Positions 1-12,460 of a stretch of 64,000 nucleotides of DNA are shown here, piece after piece. Positions within the stretch are counted from its first letter, which is position 1; each line of letters begins with the position of its first letter. The notes beneath the pieces were generated by a model. The model did not search any database, was not told where the DNA came from, and saw nothing but the letters and a program-made list of their open reading frames with translations. Position numbers and translations under genes: made by a program. This DNA comes from Toxoplasma gondii ME49 (Eukaryota > Apicomplexa > Conoidasida > Eucoccidiorida > Sarcocystidae), in assembly GCF_000006565.2 (NCBI RefSeq), contig NC_031480.1, positions 4,713,529-4,777,528 of the forward strand. Reading direction: 5' to 3'.

Positions 1-975
1 TCACTCGCCGGGAGAAGCGGTCAAAGATGCTTTGATTTCACTCGAAATGAACGAAGGGTATTTGTACTTGCTCTTGCCTTCTCTGCTTCGTCTCTTGGTT
101 ACAGGACTCCTCCTTGGCGTTATCTGTGTTTTCTGTTTCGCTGTTCATTTCTCCTCTTTAGTCCTCTGTTTCATCGTATTCATTCTCCTTTTTTGGTCCT
201 TGTTCTCTTGCAGGCAATGTGACAGGCGAGGGGTTGGAACCGCAGTACTTGATTTCTCTAACGGCACCGAAGCTTTGCGCGAAACACTTCAAGAAAGTGC
301 ACTTTGTTGGCGGTCGATTTGTCCCCGAGTGAGCTGCCGGCTTTCGCATTTTGTCGGTTCAGAGAGATAGTGAAATTCTGTTAGAACCGACGTTTTCTGT
401 CATGGGAAGCAACATGTGCAACCACAAGGTGGACGCCTGGAAGGCGGGGTGTGTGCGTGTAAGCCTTGGGGCGTGGAGACACCCGAACTGACGGAAGAAT
501 AAGTAAAACACTGCAAAACATATTCTTGAAATCATAAGTGAGTCTCTTGAGAGGAGTGGCTTCGAAAAATCCAAAAGCATTTCGAGGTGCATCTTGCGTA
601 TGTGTGTGTTTGTGTGTGTGTTTGTGTGTATGTAACCAGGTCTATGGTGGAGAAGTACCAGCTTGTTCTGCCGGAATATCCAGGTAGGACATACTCTAGT
701 TAGTGTATAGACAACTGGGGGTGTCTGTGTATCTTTGGAGTTGTTTCGCTTGCTCGCGCTCACATCGTTTCTCGTGTCAACGCCGCCCCCCCATCCCGGA
801 TATACGCGTTCTTCGGTCTCGCGTATCCCCCACTCCGTGCTTCCTCTGTTGCTTGCCTTGTGCACCACGAACGAGACCCTCATCGCACTGCCTGTCGTAC
901 CGCACTGTCTGCAGCTCTCTCGATTTATCACGCAACAAATCCTCTGACTCTCTTCAACATTCAGGTGTAGCGTGA
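1..975 (+). CDS. NAXE: NAD(P)HX epimerase (NAXE/YjeF_N domain), 3' end only
   Basis: This is the C-terminal part of the repair enzyme that epimerises damaged hydrated NAD(P)H so that the NAD(P)HX dehydratase can use it. Exons read here are 214-328, 640-683 and 965-975. All have AG/GT borders and the phases join cleanly. Exon 214-328 encodes [14 protein letters not shown] followed by VGGRFVP, the hallmark of the family's C-terminus. Exon 640-683 encodes [11 protein letters not shown], which aligns with the family ending EKKYQLNLPPYP. The last exon adds only three residues before TGA. Positions 1-213 appear to be intron, because none of their frames gives the expected IPSGWDVE-type segment before the acceptor at 213. 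The start and most of the domain lie upstream of the window. Family assignment is strong; the 11-nt last exon is the least certain part. Confidence 0.88.
597..634. repeat. (TG)n/(TTTG) tract in NAXE intron
   Basis: TGTGTG runs broken by TTTG end directly at the acceptor of the NAXE exon beginning at 640, and probably serve as its pyrimidine-poor but T-rich tract. Confidence 0.8.
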
Positions 976-3900
976 ACCATGTGTGTACGCGCGCAACCAT
1001 CCATGCATGTGCATGTATATCTATACGTGCATGATGGTATATTCTCTTTTTCTGTATGTTCACGGATCTTATATCGTGTATGCGTGCATACTCTGTTTCG
1101 ATCGCTGTATCATAGCAACCATGGGGGAATGTCGACGTTTTCTCCGAGGGTTCTGCCTTTTCACTCATTTCCGTTTCCGCCCCTCTAGGATGCACATTCC
1201 ACCGACCTCAGTTGCTGTGCGAACGCGGGATGGAAATCGACAATTGTCTAGCGCTCCCAGTGGCATAGGCATCAGGCACAGCGACGAATCTGTTTTGTGA
1301 CGGAAGCAATCCGCCAATTTCGTGTCTTTTGCCTTCTCGTGTCTGAAGGCATTCAGGGGGTCGTCCGCATCGACTAAGTCGCCAGGCAGAACGCGGCTGC
1401 TTCATTGGGGAAGCCTACTATGCCCTTCCGTGGCGTTCGTTGGTCTGCGAAACGGGCATAGCCTGTGCAAGTGCCTTGATCTGAAAGCCATATTTTCCAC
1501 GGGAGTGTGATAGGCCGCAAAACTAGTCTTTTTTCAGTGAACCCTGGCCTGCGATGCTAATTCGGGACCTTCGTTGCGCGAGGCATTCGGCCGTTTCGTT
1601 GCGGATCAACCAATCAGGAACATGTCCAAACCACCCGTCGGGAATCCGTCTACCGGGAATGCAGAGTGTACAGCGAAATGCACACCTCTCGCTGTCGAGA
1701 ACTTGCGTGCGTACTTTCCGTCTTTCGGCATATGCTTTTCCGAGAAACGTATGTATGAATGTGCTTGCGTGCTTACCTTCGGGGCTGTTGACGTTTAAGC
1801 TAAAAGCCGACATGGACGGGTTTCAATCGAGTGTATCAAATTCCGGCGCTTGAGTCAGACCTTGGAGTGTTCCAGTTTGCATGCTGTGTACTCAGCAGAC
1901 AAGTCAGACTACCTGTGTGTGTCAGTATACAATTAGGTGAACCCAGACGGAAAAAGAGAGACAAATTTCTCTAGCTTAGTGCAAACTTACAGATCAAGCC
2001 ACATACCGTTGAGTGTGCCGCCGCGTTGGCACTTTCGAGATGTGGTGTCCCCCGTGAGACTTTTAGAGTCTTTCTACCTGAGAAAAGGGTCAAAAGAGCG
2101 AAACGCGAGCTGGAATAGCTACAGGTTTCATTTTTGCCGTTGTGACATTTGCATCACAGAGCGTTCACAGCCTACTCGCATTCTCACCGTGTGGCCCTGA
2201 AGATAACAACTTCTCGTTTGATGCTAGCAGGAGGCACTCTGTCATGATGATTAGGACCAGTGGAACTACATTTCAGGTACAGATCTGGCAAGGCGAGTGA
2301 CAGCGATGATGATTCACATAGGACATTTGGTTTTCGGCGTCACGAATGAACTGGCCAACGACACTGGTGCTCCCTCAAAGATACTTGAGTGAAAAAAAGT
2401 GTCGGGATGCAAATTTCTCTGAAACTATAAATTCTTCCACATTCGTGCTACACCTACGGGTCACTGACCCTCACATCTGGGAATCGAACAAGACAGAAAA
2501 CAATGCACTTTGATGTACACTTGTCAATGGAGGGCCACGCCGGCTTTTGGCCAGAAGGCACTTTGCCATCTCTGATGTTTAAATGCTTGACATCTCCGGT
2601 GCTTAAAAGCTTGTCATTTCCAAAGGCAGCAGTAAAGAACACGTAACGCATAATGGTGGCGCACTGGAGATGCAGACGCGTTCCACGCGTAGCGAAAGTA
2701 TCTGGAGACAACGAGTCAAAAGGGGGGTCGAGACAGACTTCCACCGGCTTTGCTTACACCCTTTCCACTCTGTAGTTTCGCCGAATCATTCTTGAAGTGA
2801 TAGGATGTCCGCGGCTGAGGTGAGCCTGGAAAGCTAGTGGGCGGTGTACCGGCATTTACCAACACACAAGGGGTAAATCAATGTCTTGTCACACAAAGCA
2901 CAAAGTTTTCGCACTATCCGCACAGGAAACCGTGTTATCTGAATGTTTTTAACCAACCGTATCGAAGACGCCTGGGTTTTCGGTATCACTTTTCGACGAG
3001 ATTGGACGCTGTCGTTCACTTGTGCATTGAGGAAAAGAATAGCCGCTGATGCTGCCAGTGAGTCAGTGTCTTAAACGGGAAACTACAGTCGCGGATAGAA
3101 GGCTGTTTTCAGAGATTCTGCAGTAAGGAGCAGAAGAGTGGGCATTGACAAAACGGTAAACTGATGCCGCGAAGACACTTTTTTCCTGATCGGCTAGCCG
3201 CGGATAATGAAGACAGAACAGAACAACTTGCCAGAGCAGTCCGTCGAGTATCGCCCTTTGGACAGGACTGTTACAGTGAATCCAAGAAAAACAGCTGCAG
3301 GCTTCGCGCAACTACTTCGTACCTTTCTATTTTCGGGTTCGACTGCATCTTTCTGTCTCTCGTTTCTGATGTGGTGACTAGTTCTGAGAACGCTCTGCAC
3401 AAGCAGCGCGAAAGGTACAGCTCGTTCTGGTAACGTCGTGTGTTCAGCTGGTTTTTTTGACCCGCAACGCAAGAGACCGGAGAACTACAGATGAGAGTTT
3501 TTGGTCTGGACTTGATTTGTTGGGCTGCGTGTTCTTCTGCAAGATTTATATAAGTAATTGTTAACAAAGTTGCCCCTGCTGACTGCGAACCCAATGTAGA
3601 CTGTAGGGAAGTGCTCTGAACATTCCAGGTTTGTCTTTGTTCGTTGTCTTTAGAAGGCGTTGCACCGTCTGTCTCAACGCTTTGTTTTGCCTTGTCCGTC
3701 ATCCGTTGACTTCTTGTTTGCAAAAAATTGAATTCCGCGATAACTTGGAAAGACCGCTAATCGAGAACGTCAACGGTCTCTTGGCTTCCTTAGTTCTTTC
3801 ATCGTGAGCCCCCGTTTGGATAATCCCTGAGCCACGTCCACACCGTTCTTTTGTCTTTGTTTTGCACATCGATTCATATGTCACTCCAGTAACGAACTTC

Positions 3901-4105
3901 AGCTGGGCGGCAAGCGAGTCGAACGCACGTTTGTTCTACAGAACGACGAGACCGCACAAACCAGCGTTCCTCACGTGAATCTGGTTTTCTGCGTTGCGCT
4001 ACACAGAACCTACAAACACTTTCATAATAAACTAAGGAAACCAGTGATTCGAGCACACTGTGTCCGCGTTCTTGTTCTTCATAGTGGCTGATCCGGTTTC
4101 TGAGG
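976..4105. other. Intergenic spacer, NAXE 3' flank to membrane-protein 5' flank
   Basis: Three kilobases with no recognisable gene. Only ORFs below 150 codons occur, on both strands, without family motifs or coherent splice sites. The right end must include the promoter and 5' UTR of the downstream + strand gene, and the left end the 3' UTR of NAXE. Confidence 0.5.
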
Positions 4106-6088
4106 ATGGACGCTCGCGTGCACGAAGCTGGAACAGAACCTCAGGAAATGCGAGAGGGCTCTGCCAGTATTTGCATGCCTTTAGCCGACTCCGGACTGGT
4201 GCAGATAGGGAAGCGCGAGATGGATGACTTATGCAACTCTCCAATCGTGCGTGAACAGACCGAGCAAGGGAAGCAATTGTCACCCTATCCTGGGGAGACC
4301 AACGCTGCAGCCTCCCGACAGAGTGAATCTGAATCACCGCGGTCTGCGAATCACAGCGACCGAGCGCCCGGAGAAGCAGATGTTTTCCCTGCACTCCCTC
4401 TGCAGGATATTTCCCGGCTTTTCTGGGGATGGGAAGAAAACATCCCCAAGAACTCGTCGACGGAGGCAAGCCCACGGCGGTTCAGCCCGTCAGCGATGGA
4501 AGGCGCGGACAACGGGCACGAGGCGGAGAACGTGAAGAAGTCGCCTGGAGGAAATGCCAGAGATACTGAACAGCCGATTTTGCTTTCCCTCAAACCGGCT
4601 TTGCATCACGTTCCTTATGCCGGAACCTCTCCGTCTTACTCCGCGCACCTGCGGTACGAACTTGGCCTCACCAGAAGATTTTGGTCGTTTGATTTGCACC
4701 ATCGGGATTGGAGACAGGTCTTTGTTTCCTCCTACTTTCCCAACTTGATTGATGTGGCGGCGCTGGTCCTCATCCGACTTGTCCTGTGTGTCGTTTTGTT
4801 GGTCCTCGAATTCTTTGCCTCCAGCGACGTGAAGAACGACCTGGGCTGGCCTATGCTTCTGTACTTCACCAACTGGAATTCGTACATGACTTCGATCTAC
4901 TTTTGCCTTCTTTGTTTCTTGTCAGTAAGAGCTGCCTGGTCGTTCCGCACGCGAACTGATTCTCCAGGCACGGACACAGAGGAGACACCAGAGAAGTCTG
5001 TCTTATCCGAACTTGTCGAGCACGCTGATGTGAAAGCGAATCCGACGTCAGGCGTGGACGATTCCCGGGAAGTCTCTGCAAAAGAGACTGTCCAGTCGCA
5101 GGGCTGGGCCGCACGAACATCAAATGAAACTCCTCCGTCCGCCGGAAGCAAGCTGACAAAACAGAAAAGTCGGCATCTTCACTACAACCCCGAGAAAGGT
5201 CTTTGGGGATGTTTTTGCATCCGCAGCAAACACACGGCTCCCACTCTGCCGCCGAAGTCCACAGTTCGACGCAAGCTTGCAGATTGTTTGCTGCTGCCGG
5301 GCTACCACGATTTGATGTCGCACGAAGTGTACTGTGTCGAGGGAATTCTTTTGGCACCGAATCCTTCGTACCCCGACAGTTTGGCATGCCCCTGTGTGAG
5401 GAGAAAACGCGCTTGCGCGCGGGAGAAATCCGAATCAGAACCGCGCGTTTTAGAACACGAATCGGATTCGAAGTGTTCAGGACCTCGGACGCCGCTCCTC
5501 GTTTCGATTGTTTGGTTGCTGCACAGCGTCCACCTCATTGCTTCTGTGGGGGTGTGTCTGATTTTCTTCTTACTTCTCAACCAGAATGGCAATAAGTTTC
5601 CAGAATCTTGGTACTCAGTGTGGAAACACCTCATGATTGTGGTTGTCACGCTCATGCATTCGCTGCTCCTGTCGCGCATTCCACTCCCAATACGCCACGT
5701 CGTCTTTGCGTACATCTTCATCATGGTTTACCTTGCTGTGCAAGTCGTTGTCTTCCTCCTAGATCTCCCGAATGGCGACGGCGCTCACGGGTACATCTAC
5801 CGCGTCTTTGACTTGCGTTTTCCGGGTCGAACTTTGGGAGTGGCGGCGCTCGTTCTGGCCAGCATTGCCGTCCTCGCGCTCGTTCTCTGGTCCGTCTCTC
5901 GGCAGAGATCTCTTCTGGTTGACCCACCGCCTTGTGTAGCGGTTTCCGCTTCCACATTTGTGGAAATGAGAGCCAAGCAGCTGGCTGCCAAGCTCCACGA
6001 AATGCATCTTTCGGTTGACTGTGGAGTCGGCGACTGCTGTGTAGACACTCGGGAAGCAAGTAGGCAAACGCCTTTTGCTGACCCCTGA
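4106..6088 (+). CDS. Multi-pass membrane protein, Rolling stone / FAR-17a-like topology
   Basis: Single-exon gene of 660 codons, unlike its intron-rich neighbours. Residues 1-205 are hydrophilic and Ser/Glu-rich, probably cytosolic and disordered. Hydrophobic segments lie at about 214-237, 248-274, 462-491, 507-522, 531-554 and 575-597. A long charged loop (about 275-460) separates the second and third, and contains a basic cysteine-rich patch (WGCFCIRSKH). The second segment carries YFTNWNSYM, and later segments carry HLMIVVVTLMHSLLLSRIPL and YIYRVFDLRFPG. This order resembles the Rolling stone / androgen-induced FAR-17a/AIG1 membrane families, a resemblance from memory rather than a search. 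ATG 4106 is the first in-frame start after upstream stops. Molecular function is unknown; the coding call is safer than the family call. Confidence 0.8.
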   Translation: MDARVHEAGTEPQEMREGSASICMPLADSGLVQIGKREMDDLCNSPIVREQTEQGKQLSPYPGETNAAASRQSESESPRSANHSDRAPGEADVFPALPLQDISRLFWGWEENIPKNSSTEASPRRFSPSAMEGADNGHEAENVKKSPGGNARDTEQPILLSLKPALHHVPYAGTSPSYSAHLRYELGLTRRFWSFDLHHRDWRQVFVSSYFPNLIDVAALVLIRLVLCVVLLVLEFFASSDVKNDLGWPMLLYFTNWNSYMTSIYFCLLCFLSVRAAWSFRTRTDSPGTDTEETPEKSVLSELVEHADVKANPTSGVDDSREVSAKETVQSQGWAARTSNETPPSAGSKLTKQKSRHLHYNPEKGLWGCFCIRSKHTAPTLPPKSTVRRKLADCLLLPGYHDLMSHEVYCVEGILLAPNPSYPDSLACPCVRRKRACAREKSESEPRVLEHESDSKCSGPRTPLLVSIVWLLHSVHLIASVGVCLIFFLLLNQNGNKFPESWYSVWKHLMIVVVTLMHSLLLSRIPLPIRHVVFAYIFIMVYLAVQVVVFLLDLPNGDGAHGYIYRVFDLRFPGRTLGVAALVLASIAVLALVLWSVSRQRSLLVDPPPCVAVSASTFVEMRAKQLAAKLHEMHLSVDCGVGDCCVDTREASRQTPFADP

Positions 6089-8511
6089 ATCGCTTGGGTT
6101 GTCCGGTGAAGAAAGACTCACATCGGGGGAAAACCCCGTTTGGGGTTAAAATTCTCTGTGTTTGTTTCCGCGCAGAAATCTGTCTTCTCCAGCCTGAGAA
6201 ACACCTCCATGATTGGCTGCGAACTCCCCTGGCTTAGCTACGTGTGTATGCCTGCACGTGTGGCGACCTGTACACGTAGTGTTGGTTTCTGATAAAAACA
6301 TCGGAATCACACTTTTGCCGCATGCGATGCGGACCTCTGTTTTGTCGCCGACTTTGTACACCTGATACGCTCTGCTGCCAAGCATGACACGTCGGAGTGT
6401 CTGCTCTGAAAAACAGACTTCTGATGTCATGGCAAAAGCCTGGCTTCGAGAAACAGCACTGTGCGCAGAACGAGTAAGAAAGTGTCTGGGGAGTTTCGCA
6501 ATTAACACGCTTCTTAGGGCTCTACAGATTTGCCTTAGATCTGGGCTCTGCCAGACATTCATTGAACTCTAACACGTCAAGTCACCTCTCTTTTTTTCAT
6601 GGCGCCTAGCACGTTGTGGTTCAGCTCTGTCCAGTATAGAGCACATCTCCTGATGACCGACGTCGGCTTTGTCTTCGGCGATCCGTCCGCCCCTTCGTGG
6701 CAATGAAGGCGATGCTCCTTCACCTGCGAATCCCGAGACAAGGTGCTGAATGACAGTTTCTGACGTGTCCGCAGGGCCTGGAAACAGCACCTCGTGCACG
6801 AGAGTCATTCGACGTGTGTGTCCGCCCACATCCCTTTTGACGTATGTTGTTCACTTCTTTTCTTCTATCGGGATCTCGTACGACTAACTGCCTCGTGACA
6901 ACACTGGCACAGAAATCTATCCACTTGCATTACTCCTAACGAAAAAACGCGACAGACTACGAAGGCCCGTTCAGACGTAGCAGCAGGCACATGGAAATTC
7001 GTTATATCTACCACTGTTCTGCGAATCTACCGAATCAAGCAAACTCTTCAGAAACTCGGACTAAGGCAGAAAACACCTAAAAGATGCATTCTCGTCTGCC
7101 GTCTTTATCCAATACATGCGTTCTTCGTACAACTGGCAGCGCTGCCAGCGGGGCAACGTCGTGTATCGCTCGACACAGTTTCTCCGGTATCCCGTCGATT
7201 GGTCTGCCTCGGACATTGAAACTAATCCACACTTGAAATCACTTGACCCAGTAAATGGATATTAGGTCTGGTTCAGATATTGAAGAGCGTTCTTTATTGA
7301 ATTCATCGTTACGTTTGTTCATTCGCGACGGACTCGTGACTGTCAAGCACGTCCCCAAGTCTCGTCCACGCCGTCTGCAGGCGTGCATTATTCTTGCCAA
7401 AACCGAATGTGGTAAACACGGTATCGTCGCGTGGAATACATATGGATATCCACACCCGCGGGCGGTTCAGCGTATATGAGTGAACCGCCAAAAGGTTTTC
7501 AAGAGTTTTGTCACCACGTTGCGCGTAGCATTCGGCACGACACGCTGCAAGCTTATCCCACTTACAACCAAAGCACTGTGCAGAAGCTGGGACGGACGTA
7601 TATTAGCATTTTCCCCATTTCACCGCGTGTGTAACACGCATTTGTGTACAAAAAATGAGAACATTCACGTGGCCAACCATGAATACGTTCAAGGACCTCA
7701 GGACCCCGAAAAAGACACAACACCCTGGCGGCAGCCACCACAGCTGGACTATTTCCCGCTACTGTTGTGGCCACGCATCGTTTTCGCCCTCAGGATCGCT
7801 TTTAGAGGAACGTCGGCACTGTGTCAAGAGTCAGTGTGTTGAGATTATTCTGTCGAGGAGCTGAGTAGGACCTTAATGATGGTAGCTCCTCCACACAACA
7901 GGAAAAGAAGCCATCGTCGCTGTATTCCCACGTCGCGTCATCAGCCCCGACCGCTACACTCCCGGTAAAAACACAAACACTGCATATTCGAGAAGCCAAC
8001 TGGGTTGTCCACCAAACCACGCGCTCGCAGTGTTCTCATGTTCTCTCTTGTGCGTCCTCAGCGCAAACGAGTTACACTGCCAAGAAGCAAACCCACTGTA
8101 CCTCCTTCTCCATGTGCTCTCGCGTACCCGGTGTAAAACAAACAGAATCGCGAATGGTACCGGCACCGCCAGAGAAACCAACGTCCAGCTAGCAAATCGC
8201 TGAAACCTGCCTCGGATGATTCGATCGTCATAATCAAACACACGCACTTGAAGCCCATTCAGCAAACACAAACCTGCATCAAGATTTTAGACAAAGATCA
8301 TGAGGTCGCCGGTACGGAATTGGTAGAAACGCTCTGAGGCAGCATTTAGGTCATCCAAGGCTACGCCACGCTTGGACGTACCCCCACAGGAATTTGCATG
8401 TAAAACGCACCGCGCAGGTCCGGTACTTTTCTTAGAAACAGACCGCCACCCCCACGTGCTCGAGCCGCCTCTTTCCGCAAACAGGAAGTCTTTTCGTCAA
8501 TGGAAAAACCA
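6089..8511. other. Convergent spacer between membrane-protein gene and cathepsin B
   Basis: Both flanking genes end here (+ strand gene at 6088, cathepsin B stop at 8512), so this should hold two 3' UTRs and polyadenylation signals. Only short unsupported ORFs are present. I see nothing else I can name. Confidence 0.5.
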
Positions 8512-11500
8512 CTACATTTCTCTCTCCTCCTCTGCATGCGCGCCGACCCTCGCGCCAGATGCATGCTGGCCCGGGAGCTCCTCCTCGCCGTTCACCACGC
8601 CTTCGGTCTCCTGCCACGCAGCCTCGCCAGCCACCATCTCGCCGTCGATGCCTGAAGCAAAAGCAGCAGTTTCTGCGTTTCTCATCAAACAGGGACTTTA
8701 CACTCGTTACACAGGAGCGAAGCACGGCACACGCTTATTCCCGTTTCTTCCAGTGGAGAAATAGACGTTAGACTCGATAAACAGCAGCCTATACAGCCCA
8801 CTGTAAGCGTCCCTGTACAGCTGGGTTCGAACCCAAAGAGGAACGAAGTGTAGGTGAGCGACTGTGTTGAACGCCGAGTCACGTTCCTGTCTCTCTTCGA
8901 AACGAAACCGTTCTGCATGCAAAACTCATTTCCGCGTCACCACACGTTCAAGCACATTAAAAATCCACACGCAAGGGCGACCTTCGCAAACCACCTCGTC
9001 TCTGTTGGAAAGAGCCCCTCCAGACGATTCGCGCTGGACACAGAAACAAAGGCAAAGCTCGAGGAGTGCCGACAAACAACGGAGCGTCGAAAGACTTTCC
9101 CCATCAGAAGTCACCAAGTTTTTTGTTTTTGCCTCGGCGTGCAGCTCGTCGACGCGGGCAAACAACTCACCACACTGCCCCATCGCAATTTTGAACTGGC
9201 CACCGTCTCCCCAGTACGTATTCCAGCTGTTCACGGCATGCCAGTACTCCTCGCCGTTTTCAGTGCCCCACCTGAACAGTGAACAAACCAGGAGAAGCCT
9301 GCGTTTTCGACTTTTTTACAGAAAGGCGGATGCACGTTATGCGAATCATTTGTACTTCAACTTGTTCCCGTCTCTCTCGCGTTTCGATGCGCTCCAGGCG
9401 CCTCTGGTTCAAGCGCGGGCGCTCACCTTCTCGAGCGTAGCAGCGAAACAGTCCGGTTCACCAATGGAGACACGCAAACTCATCGAATGCAACGACATGC
9501 GCAATCTGTATTTTGTAGACTTCTATACACAACGCCAGAATCCGCAAAGAGCCTGGGTTCTCTGCATCCCATAAGAAACGTTACAATCAGGTTCGTACGC
9601 ACTGCAGCGTCTCTGTGTTAATTCGATTCGAGTGCTGTCTGGGCAGTCGGCAGCTCGTCGAACAATGGTACCTAGTAGAATCACGGTCTTTCGATACGCC
9701 CAAGTAGCAAGCCAACCAGTAAGTACAATTCGCGTCGTGAATTCCTGACGAATGAACATTCACATCCCTCATCTTCCCTAAGCAAGTGCTCTCAGCTGTC
9801 CTGCAGAGAAAGCGCTTTCGTCATCGACAGCATTGCCCACCTCTCCCTCCACCGTGCAGACACGTCAAGTGACGCTCTGTACAATGTCAATTTACTCTAA
9901 ATCTCAAACAGACACAACATAAAAGAGAATTTCACATGCGACTGCATGCACTCGAATACTTGCGCATACCAACTTAACACGCATGCATGCATGTGAACAT
10001 ATATGTATATATATATATATATATGCCGTGTACACGTGTATATGTATGTGTGTATGTACGTATGTGTGTATGTGTGTATCTGTATACATGTATTGATATG
10101 TATAGACGTGGCCTGAATGCGGAGTGCGGTAACTGGATGCTTGCTGCCTCACCCGATGATTTTGATTGCGTGTCCACCAACAGGGAGGCCAGAGACGTGC
10201 TTGTAAACACCGGATTTGTAGCTGAGAAAATCTTCGTAGACCATGAAGGCCCCCGACACAGGTCCATGAGTCATCATATCTCTCTTGACGTCGTCGCGAG
10301 ACCGGAGTGAATACGCAGAGGTCGCTTTGTGTGTGTCCTGAAAACGAAATCAGAAGCAAGGTCACAGACAGCACATGAGAAGTCCATTTCTGGTTTTTTA
10401 TGCATCTGCATCCGTTTGCGTCTTTCACACCCAGCGTCCCCAACACACACCGACCCCCCACAGAGAAGCAACCTACAGGACTTGGAATTCCGTATCCCCC
10501 GGCGTCGAAGTTCCTCCACATCGGTGGGGTTCAGGCGAATGAAGCAGGTCCTCAGTCGCTGAACTTTGTACGTTCTTGCACAGGTGTCTACATGGATCGT
10601 CTTCTCTGTTTCTCACCTGATCAAAGGGATGGACGTTGTCTGCATAGGCTTGTTCTTCGCAGTCTTTTCGACACTTGGGAGTCTTTCGAGGTACGAGGGT
10701 CGCGTCACAGTCGGGGAAGGGTGCTTTCGCATGATGAGCACAGAAGGGTACTTCGTATGGCCAGCAAGTCGTTCCTTTGCCGAGAGCGTCGAAATCGCCT
10801 CCAGTGACGACGCCCTAAGAACGAAGAAGACACAGTTGTCGCTTCGACACACTCTCGTAAACGTGTGAGCTCACCTCTCTCCCTTCGAACTGTATTTTGC
10901 GACGAAAAAGTACTTGCCTAAGGTTGGATGTGAACCAACGACTCTTCGGTTAGCAGCCCACCTGTCCCGTTTCCTTAAGACCTCTTACATAAACGTTCTC
11001 CAGCTTCACCCCATCTTTCCATAGGTTTTCCGGAACTCAAGCAAGAACTGTTCCGCGACCGTGTGGATAAACAACAGCAGCCTCTACAGCAGTCTACCGA
11101 GCGTACGACTTTCCTTCGTCCGTGAGGCGTTCCAGTCTCTGTGAAATCTTATTCCGTTTTACCTTCCCTTCTGGAGGGTATGAGCGAATAGCGTGTTACA
11201 CGGTTTACTTGCACTGGAACGGCTCAAGCAACTACCGGCTGGTTCTGATTCCCAGTTAAACAAGCAAAATGCAAGACAGAGACCTCGCTATTTCGTGACC
11301 TCAGTGTACCCACACCCGAGGGGTCCGTGAACAGTCCCTCTCAGAGATGCTTCCTCCCAGGACGATGCTCCTGATCAACTGGCGCACCAGAGAGGAGTCG
11401 CCTGCTCGAGTTGAATAACGAGCTCTGTCGTCAGGAGAGATGCGTAGAAAAGCATTTCGGACAGCTTCTCAACAGACGCTGCGCGCGTGTGCATGCACTC

Positions 11501-12407
11501 ACGTGCAGAGAGGTATATCTCTGTTTCTTCCTGGAAACGAACTTCCTCCCCTAAAGACTGGAGGCATCAAACGCCGCGGTGGAATACATGATGCCTCAAT
11601 CAGAAGGGCTTCTATTCACCATTTACCGAGCATCTGAACTTAAACACACTGATGTGTAGCACACGCTCTCCTTGGCTCAATACTGTGAAGAGTTACGATC
11701 CATTGTTCTTCTAGTGTTGTCCGATTTGAGGCCCAGTCTCGTCCCTCTCTCTTCCCGACTGTGTCACCTCATCTCTTCCTGGTGACAGTCCTGTCAAATT
11801 CTTCAAAGCAGTCATCTGAACTACGAAGTTCTCGTTTCACCAACTGGACGAGCTGTTTCTTCTGCATTTAAACTAGATGATTGTCACGATTTGTTCTCAC
11901 ACGATTCAAAAGTTTAAGGCCAGTCTTTTGCGCTTCCCTACTTTGCGTTCGAACCATCTCCACGCCATGCCCGGCTGCCCGCCGTTGCAACCGAAGGAAG
12001 CGCAGTGAATCGCGTTGCAACACGACGTCGTATGTTGAGCAGACAGGGGCATGAGTCCTTTGCCTGAGAGAACGAGGCAGAGCAGCGAAAGCGACGCATC
12101 TGTGAAGTGAGAAAACAGCGACGTAAGAATGCCCGGGAAAGAGTGGGAGGGTTCGCAGAGTCTCCTCAGCAATTCAGCTTTGAAGCGCGTCTTTGCGAAT
12201 ACCGCGTCTGCCTCTCCGATACCGATGGACAGACACCAGACGCACTTCTCCCTCGCACAGCATGCTGACACATCCACAGAAATGCGCTTTCAGATCTAGG
12301 TAAGCACGGAAAGATACCGACGAGCAAGTCCACCGAAACATCTGTCAATTGGCTCTCCTTCTGCACTGTGTCTAGATATCGACTGACAAATGGGGAAATA
12401 TACATGC

Positions 12408-12460
<53 letters not shown>

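Noticed and set aside
1..57. Candidate NAXE exon before 214
   Set aside because: A donor GT exists at 58, but the frame does not join exon 214-328 in phase and lacks the expected family sequence.
8864..9574. 236-codon + strand ORF
   Set aside because: It overlaps cathepsin B exon 5 on the opposite strand, including the codons for the catalytic Asn region, and is a shadow of that coding sequence plus intron.
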